Of a stretch of DNA of 64,000 bases, positions 60,601-64,000 are shown piece by piece (positions within the stretch are counted from its first letter, which is position 1; each line of letters opens with the position of its first letter). This DNA comes from Patulibacter americanus DSM 16676 (lineage in GTDB: Bacteria > Actinomycetota > Thermoleophilia > Solirubrobacterales > Solirubrobacteraceae): NCBI RefSeq assembly GCF_000420025.1, contig NZ_ATUD01000001.1:682001-746000 (forward strand), in the 5' to 3' direction. The notes below the pieces were generated by a model. The model saw only the letters and a program-made list of their open reading frames with translations, was not told where the DNA came from and made no database searches. Both the position numbers and the translations under genes were made by a program.

Positions 60601-61971
60601 CGCGGCCAGCGGATCGAGACGGGCGAGGTCGAGGCGCGGCTGCTCGAGGACCCGGCCGTCCGCGGCGCCGCGGTGATCGCGCGGGACGACGGGCCCGGCG
60701 GGACGCGGCTGGTGGCCTACCTCGTCCCGGCCGACGCGACGTCCCCGCCCGCCCTCGAAGCCCACGCCCTGCGCCGCCGCCTGGCCGAGACGCTCTCCGA
60801 CGCGATGGTGCCGTCGGCGTTCGTCGTGCTCGACGCCCTGCCGCTCACCCCGAGCGGCAAGCTGGACCGCCGCGCGCTGCCCGCGCCCGACGACGCCTCG
60901 ACCGACGGAGCCCGGGGCGCCCCCGACGGCGCCGACGCCCCGCCGGCGACCCTGACCGAGGAGCTCGTCCGCGCGCTCTTCGCCGAGCTCCTGGCCCTCC
61001 CCCGCGTCGGCCCGGACGACGACTTCTTCCTCCTCGGCGGGCACTCCCTGCTGGCGGCCCGTGCGGTCGCCCGGCTCCGCGAGGCGCTGGGCCGCGAGGT
61101 CTCGATCGGCACGCTCTTCGCTGCCCCGACCCCGTCGGCGCTCGCCCTGGCGCTCGAGGACGAGGGCGACGGCGGCGCGCTCGACGTCGTCCTGCCACTG
61201 CGCCGCGGTGGCGATCGGCCGCCGCTGTTCTGCCTGCACCCTGCGGGCGGCATCGGCTGGGGCTACGCGGGCCTGGCGCGGCTGCTCCCCGCCGACCAGC
61301 CCGTGGTCGCGCTGCAGGCGCGCGGCCTCGCCGGCCCGCACGCGCTGCCGGTGACGATGGACGCGATGGTCGACGACTACGTCGCCCGCATCCGCGAGGT
61401 GTGGCCGACCGGGCCGTACCGGCTGCTCGGCTGGTCCGTCGGCGGCGTGATCGCCCAGGCGATCACCGCGCGGCTCGAGCACGAGGGCGCGGAGGTCGAC
61501 CTGCTCGCGCTGCTCGACGCCTACCCCAGCGACCAGTGGCGCGACCTCGCCGCCCCGACCGAGGCACAGGCGCTGACGGCGCTGCTGAACATCGCGGGGC
61601 ACGACCCGGGTCGCCTCGGGGATGAGCCCCTCACCCGCGAGGGCGTCGTGGCGGTGCTGCGCGAGGACGGCAGCGCCCTGGCGTCGCTGTCGGAGGAATC
61701 CCTCACCGCGATGGTGCGGATCGTGGTGAACAACGCGACCCTCATGCGCACCCACGTCCACCGCCCCTTCGGCGGCGACGCCCTGTTCTTCGCCGCCGGT
61801 GCGCCGCGGACGGAGACCTGGCTCGACGTGGCGGGGTGGGAGCCCTACGTCCGCGGCGGCCTGCGCGTGCGGACGCTGGAGTGCACGCACGCGCAGATGC
61901 TCCACGCGGGGCCGCTGCGCGAGATCGCGTCGGTGCTGGAGCGACAACTGTCGGGCGCCGGAGGGCGCTGA
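57649..61971 (+). CDS. EntF-like NRPS (C-A-T-TE), predicted serine-activating
   Basis: The 1440-aa product contains a condensation domain (LPLTAAQEGIWFAARL; active site HHLAADA at ~153, with Ala in place of the usual final Gly) and an adenylation domain (LYTSGSTGRPKG ~727, NLYGPTEAAVD, YKTGDLARW, RGQRIETGEVEARL). A thiolation domain (FFLLGGHSLLAAR, ~1130) and thioesterase (LLGWSVGG, ~1260) follow. Pocket residues read by alignment with EntF (FDVSVW, THAHFVPSM, IVCSGEAL, AAVD) are consistent with the serine code. With EntA/B/C/E and the ArCP it would build a cyclic or linear DHB-serine trimer of enterobactin type. The linker between A2 and A3 is ~75 residues longer than in EntF because two palindromic elements lie in it (59626-59713). 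Confidence 0.93.
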   Translation: MSGGVAEADDAIAEVVPAPAPLLPLTAAQEGIWFAARLDPDGAAFVTAECLELRGDVDLELLARAVRTAVDEAEGLHVVLEEAGDAPLQRVAPPADWPLPVVDLRGEPDPDAAAQRWAHAAWRRPLDPATDRLFDEALLRVADDVVLWFQRVHHLAADATALSLLARRAAEIYGALLADEAPVAAWFPSLAATLEVERAYRASPAAERDAEHWRGRCTPAPRVTVLSDRPEGGTHEIHRASVPVGDGLRAALHAAGDATGGSWPEVVMAGVAAYVARMAATAGREDDEPVDEVVLGVPLLARLGPVALRSPATMVNVVPLRVPVRPDGTPADVVRAVTAEMRTTRRHQRHRGEELRRTVGALGRGRALYGPLVNVLPFDYALRFGDVAAVVRTLGAGPVDDLSFNLYDRGDAPPRIDVEANVARYAADDARLHAERIAVWLERFARAVVDGAAAADGPGPDAGRAGGGGRPEAHGRPTVGALDLLTPHERDLVLDGFNATDRPVDPSLTLVALMDRALREHPDREAVRCGDDAVTLAELHARAAVLADALRADGAGPGRIVAVAVPRSVDLLVALVGVLRSGAAYLPLDVDLPAGRLEAMLEDARPVSAVVAESADGAAAWDDALARRRPDATRVEPAPVGATRAGQPTDEGGQVADALRGSSATAEVAELPRCPEHTEFPTSGVENSARFGPEGGSGAAAPGPDSPPPNPVAPAVPPGPDDPAYVLYTSGSTGRPKGVVVPHHAIVNRLLWQDAALPIDAARGDRILQKTPVGFDVSVWELFWPLIAAVPLEVAPPGAHRDPRAIAALVARTGVTHAHFVPSMLGLFVDEPLAAECTGLRRIVCSGEALPPELRDRLRAVLPDTELHNLYGPTEAAVDVTHWPCADDAPGDPVPIGRPVWNTRTLVLDPQGRPVPIGATGELHLAGVQLADGYLGRPDLTDAAFVPGPLAGEDARMYKTGDLARWRPDGAIEYLGRRDHQVKIRGQRIETGEVEARLLEDPAVRGAAVIARDDGPGGTRLVAYLVPADATSPPALEAHALRRRLAETLSDAMVPSAFVVLDALPLTPSGKLDRRALPAPDDASTDGARGAPDGADAPPATLTEELVRALFAELLALPRVGPDDDFFLLGGHSLLAARAVARLREALGREVSIGTLFAAPTPSALALALEDEGDGGALDVVLPLRRGGDRPPLFCLHPAGGIGWGYAGLARLLPADQPVVALQARGLAGPHALPVTMDAMVDDYVARIREVWPTGPYRLLGWSVGGVIAQAITARLEHEGAEVDLLALLDAYPSDQWRDLAAPTEAQALTALLNIAGHDPGRLGDEPLTREGVVAVLREDGSALASLSEESLTAMVRIVVNNATLMRTHVHRPFGGDALFFAAGAPRTETWLDVAGWEPYVRGGLRVRTLECTHAQMLHAGPLREIASVLERQLSGAGGR
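59626..59666. repeat. REP-like palindrome 2 (inside the NRPS gene)
   Basis: A perfect 18-bp inverted repeat (arms 59626-59643 CGCGGCAGTTCCGCCACC and 59649-59666, loop GCAGA) has the same 41-bp design as 16265-16305. It is translated in frame as part of the adenylation-domain linker (RGSSATAEVAELPR). Confidence 0.8.
59681..59713. repeat. Second palindrome inside the NRPS linker
   Basis: CCGAGTTCCCCAC (59681-59693) pairs with GTGGAGAACTCGG (59701-59713), one mismatch, loop GTCAGGG. It lies 14 bases after REP-like palindrome 2, and also has a CCAC/GTGG inner stem, so the two may form one composite insertion. Confidence 0.65.
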
Positions 61972-62025
61972 CGCCCGCCGCATTCCGTGCGAACTTCCTC
62001 GGTGGCCGCGGCCAACTGGTGACGG

Positions 62026-62595
62026 ATGACGCACGACGACGACCCATGCGTGGCGGGCCTGTGCGGCGACGCCGAGGCGTTCGCCGTGGTCTACGAGCGC
62101 CATGGGCCCGCGATCCTGCGGTACCTGACCCGCCGGCTCGGTCCCGACGTCGGCCAGGACGCGGCGCACGACGTGTTCGTCCGGGCGTTCGGGCTGCGCG
62201 CCGGGTACGACCGGGCGCGGGGCACCGTTGCGGGCTGGCTGTTCGGGATCGCGCTGAACGTCGCGTCGGAGCACCGGCGGGCCGACGGCCGACGGCTGCG
62301 GGCGCTGGAGCGCCTGGCGGGCGAGACGCCACGCTCGAGCCCCGGCGTGGCCCCACGCGCCGAACTGACTCCGGCGCTCGCCGGCGCGCTGCGGCGCCTG
62401 CCGGCGAAGGAGCGCGAGGCGCTGCTGCTCGTCGTCTGGGGCGAGCTGTCCTACGCCGAGGCGGCCGTGGCCCTGGACATCCCGCTCGGCACCGTCCGCT
62501 CCCGCGTCTCGCGCGCCCGCACCACCCTGCACGACGCCGTCGCCGATCACCGGCGCGCGGCCCCCGCGATCACGAACGGCGATGCGCATGTCTGA
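62026..62595 (+). CDS. ECF-type RNA polymerase sigma factor, module 2
   Basis: The 189-aa product has region 2 (EAFAVVYERHGPAILRYLTR, GTVAGWLFGIALNVASEHRR) and region 4 (LPAKEREALLLVVWGELSYA, EAAVALDIPLGTVRSRVSRA). It overlaps the downstream membrane protein gene by 14 bases. It is a paralog of the sigma at 18979, with the same kind of gene behind it. It follows the NRPS by 54 bases; readthrough from the siderophore operon is possible. Confidence 0.9.
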   Translation: MTHDDDPCVAGLCGDAEAFAVVYERHGPAILRYLTRRLGPDVGQDAAHDVFVRAFGLRAGYDRARGTVAGWLFGIALNVASEHRRADGRRLRALERLAGETPRSSPGVAPRAELTPALAGALRRLPAKEREALLLVVWGELSYAEAAVALDIPLGTVRSRVSRARTTLHDAVADHRRAAPAITNGDAHV

Positions 62596-63988
62596 CCCGC
62601 AGCTCGACGACGCCCTGAGGGCGCTCGGCGACGACGGCCTGGAGCCCCGTCTCGACGCGTCGGTCGCGCGGCTCAACCGTCGCCTCGCCCACGACCTCAG
62701 CGCGCTCAACACCTCCGGGGCCATCGGGACGACCGACGCCTCCGCGACGCCCGGAGCGCCCCGGGCGACCGAGGCCCCGGGGCGCCGCGGCTCCTCTCGC
62801 CCCGCGGGCCACGCCACGACGGGCCGCCGCCATCGGGTGCTCGTCGCCGCCGTAGCGTCCCTCGCGACCGCCGCGACCTTCACCGCCACCGCCGCCGTCG
62901 CCCTCACCGCCACCACCGGCTCGCCCGTCCCGCCGTTCGCGCGGGGTGACACGACGAACGTGTTCCCCGACCCGGGCACGGATCGCGTGACCGACGCCCG
63001 GTCCCCCGACCCCACCGGCGGTCCCCCCTGGGCCGTGCGGGTCGGGCGCACCGCCGACGGACTCGTCTGCGTCGGCACCGGCCAGGTGGCCCCCGGCGGC
63101 GCGTTCGGCGTCCGGGGGCTCGACGGCCGCTTTCGCGCGCTGCCCCCGTTCGGCAACGATGCCTGCGGCCCGGCGCCGCGCACGGGACGGCCACTGGTGC
63201 AGCTGCGCGGATTCTCCGGACCGGGCTCGCGCAGCCCCACCGGGGCGACGAGCGTCGTGTTCGGCTCGGGCGGCCCCGACCTGCGCAGCGTGCAGATCGC
63301 GGCGGGTGCGGGCGCGCCGCAGCCCGTCCGGATCGGCGATTCCGGGACCTTCGTGCTCGCCGTCGCCGGCCTGCCGGAGGGCGCGGCGCCCCGGGTGCAG
63401 CTGCGCTGGGACGACGGCACGGAGCGCACGGTGCAGCTCGGTCGCAACTCCTCCGTACCCGACCCGGAAGGCCGGGTGGGCTGGACGGCCTCGACGACGT
63501 TCTCCGGGCCCGGGGGCTGCGCGACGGTCGCGATCCTCCGCGTGCAGGGGTCCGGGGGCGCCAAGGTCTGCGGGCCCCTCGGCGGGCGTCAAGCGACGCT
63601 CGCGCCCGTCCGGGCGATGCACCGCGTCGGCCCGCGCTCGGCGCTTCTCGTCCGCCGCGACGAAGGCGATCGCATCGTCGTCCGGCTGCGGGGGCGTGAG
63701 GTCGCGACCGTGACCGTCCGAATGGCGGGACGCATGCGCACCACGACGTCGCGCACGCTCGTCCGGGACCGCGCGGGGCGCCGCCGGATCGCCCAGCGCA
63801 CCGTCCGGACCCCTGGGCCCGGGCCCGCGGCCTCCGTCGCGATCCTGCCCGCCGGCGTTCGCCCCGCCGACCTGCGCGTCGAGGCCCTCCGGGACGGTCG
63901 GATCCGCGCGCTGCCGGTCGCCCAGACCCGCACGGGCAGCCCGTCCCCTTCCCGGTCCTCGTCCCCGCCCCCGACCGGAGGCCGCTGA
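62582..63988 (+). CDS. Membrane-anchored extracytoplasmic partner of ECF sigma factor, module 2
   Basis: The 468-aa product (ATG 62582; a second ATG two codons on is equally possible) has a ~80-residue cytoplasmic N-terminus (LDDALRALGDDGLEPRLDAS), one membrane helix (VLVAAVASLATAATFTATAA) and a large outer region. The outer region contains PWAVRVGRTADGLVCVGTGQ and FGVRGLDGRFRALPPFGNDA followed by Cys, matching the 17729 product blade for blade. No zinc anti-sigma motif is present. Likely the membrane regulator of the sigma factor just upstream. Confidence 0.65.
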   Translation: MRMSDPQLDDALRALGDDGLEPRLDASVARLNRRLAHDLSALNTSGAIGTTDASATPGAPRATEAPGRRGSSRPAGHATTGRRHRVLVAAVASLATAATFTATAAVALTATTGSPVPPFARGDTTNVFPDPGTDRVTDARSPDPTGGPPWAVRVGRTADGLVCVGTGQVAPGGAFGVRGLDGRFRALPPFGNDACGPAPRTGRPLVQLRGFSGPGSRSPTGATSVVFGSGGPDLRSVQIAAGAGAPQPVRIGDSGTFVLAVAGLPEGAAPRVQLRWDDGTERTVQLGRNSSVPDPEGRVGWTASTTFSGPGGCATVAILRVQGSGGAKVCGPLGGRQATLAPVRAMHRVGPRSALLVRRDEGDRIVVRLRGREVATVTVRMAGRMRTTTSRTLVRDRAGRRRIAQRTVRTPGPGPAASVAILPAGVRPADLRVEALRDGRIRALPVAQTRTGSPSPSRSSSPPPTGGR

Positions 63989-64000
63989 TGCTCCGTCGTC
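63988..64000 (+). CDS. Start of a third gene of ECF module 2 (cut by window end)
   Basis: An ATG overlaps the last base of the preceding TGA (TGATG) and opens MLRR before the window ends. The third gene of module 1 starts in the same position with LRRT, so a homologue of the 16353 product is expected here. Only four codons are visible. Confidence 0.4.

Noticed and set aside
59695..63564. 1289-aa minus-strand open frame opposite the NRPS and sigma module
   Set aside because: The plus strand contains canonical NRPS core motifs throughout; the antisense frame has none.
1..64000. CRISPR arrays, prophage genes, integrases or IS transposases
   Set aside because: No regularly spaced short repeats, and no integrase, transposase, capsid or terminase-like protein was seen in any frame.

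Overview
The window is GC-rich (by eye above 70%) bacterial DNA with densely packed operons, many GTG starts and 4-base stop/start overlaps (ATGA, GTGA, TTGA). The gene content (Sfp-type phosphopantetheinyl transferase, FMO, MpaB-type oxygenase, NarL-type two-component pair, ECF sigma factors with large membrane-anchored partners, candidate DtxR/IdeR-type iron box) points to an actinobacterium. I favour Thermoleophilia/Solirubrobacterales (Patulibacter- or Conexibacter-like); this is an inference from style, not from a marker gene. No rRNA, tRNA or CRISPR array was seen.

Layout. 0.4-9.8 kb is an accessory island: a secreted lectin-like propeller, then a 1484-aa RHS/YD-repeat protein whose last codons overlap a 59-aa two-helix membrane protein (candidate immunity gene), then six very small membrane-protein genes, all interspersed with copies of one imperfect ~165-bp repeat. 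9.9-14.6 kb is a four-gene overlapping oxidoreductase operon, followed by a UraA-type permease. 16.3-19.6 kb is an ECF-sigma module with two membrane-anchored paralogous partners. 20-28.7 kb holds a secreted propeller, an acyl-lipid desaturase, a DesK/DesR-like two-component system, a PRISE-type reductase divergent from an ArsR regulator, and a CsbD-like coiled-coil pair. 28.7-35.7 kb holds PolX, an iron-siderophore binding lipoprotein, an MpaB-type oxygenase, an aldo/keto reductase divergent from an XRE regulator, and a TetR regulator. 36-38.8 kb is a Mn/Fe-type ABC importer. 39-41.5 kb is a large surface protein.

41.6-62 kb is rich in iron-related genes. It contains an FMN reductase with the Sfp-type phosphopantetheinyl transferase, then an operon of PepSY membrane protein, P19/Tp34-like metal-binding lipoprotein, DyP-peroxidase homologue and CopC/YtkA-like protein. 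A MalY/PatB-type aminotransferase and an Lrp/LysE pair follow. Last comes a complete 2,3-dihydroxybenzoate-serine siderophore locus: propeller-entA-entC-entE-entB on the minus strand and aryl carrier protein-NRPS (C-A-T-TE, EntF-like) on the plus strand, divergent around a near-consensus iron box. The phosphopantetheinyl transferase would activate the carrier domains, and the orphan siderophore-binding lipoprotein at 30.5 kb shares an 11-bp upstream motif with this promoter.

62-64 kb starts a second copy of the ECF-sigma/membrane-partner module, cut by the window end.

The most unusual items are: (i) the RHS island with flanking repeats and an array of tiny membrane genes; (ii) a REP-like palindrome pair with compensatory stem changes, one copy inserted in frame inside the NRPS adenylation domain; (iii) two paralogous sigma/sensor modules; (iv) a secreted propeller with a collagen-like linker as first gene of the siderophore operon.
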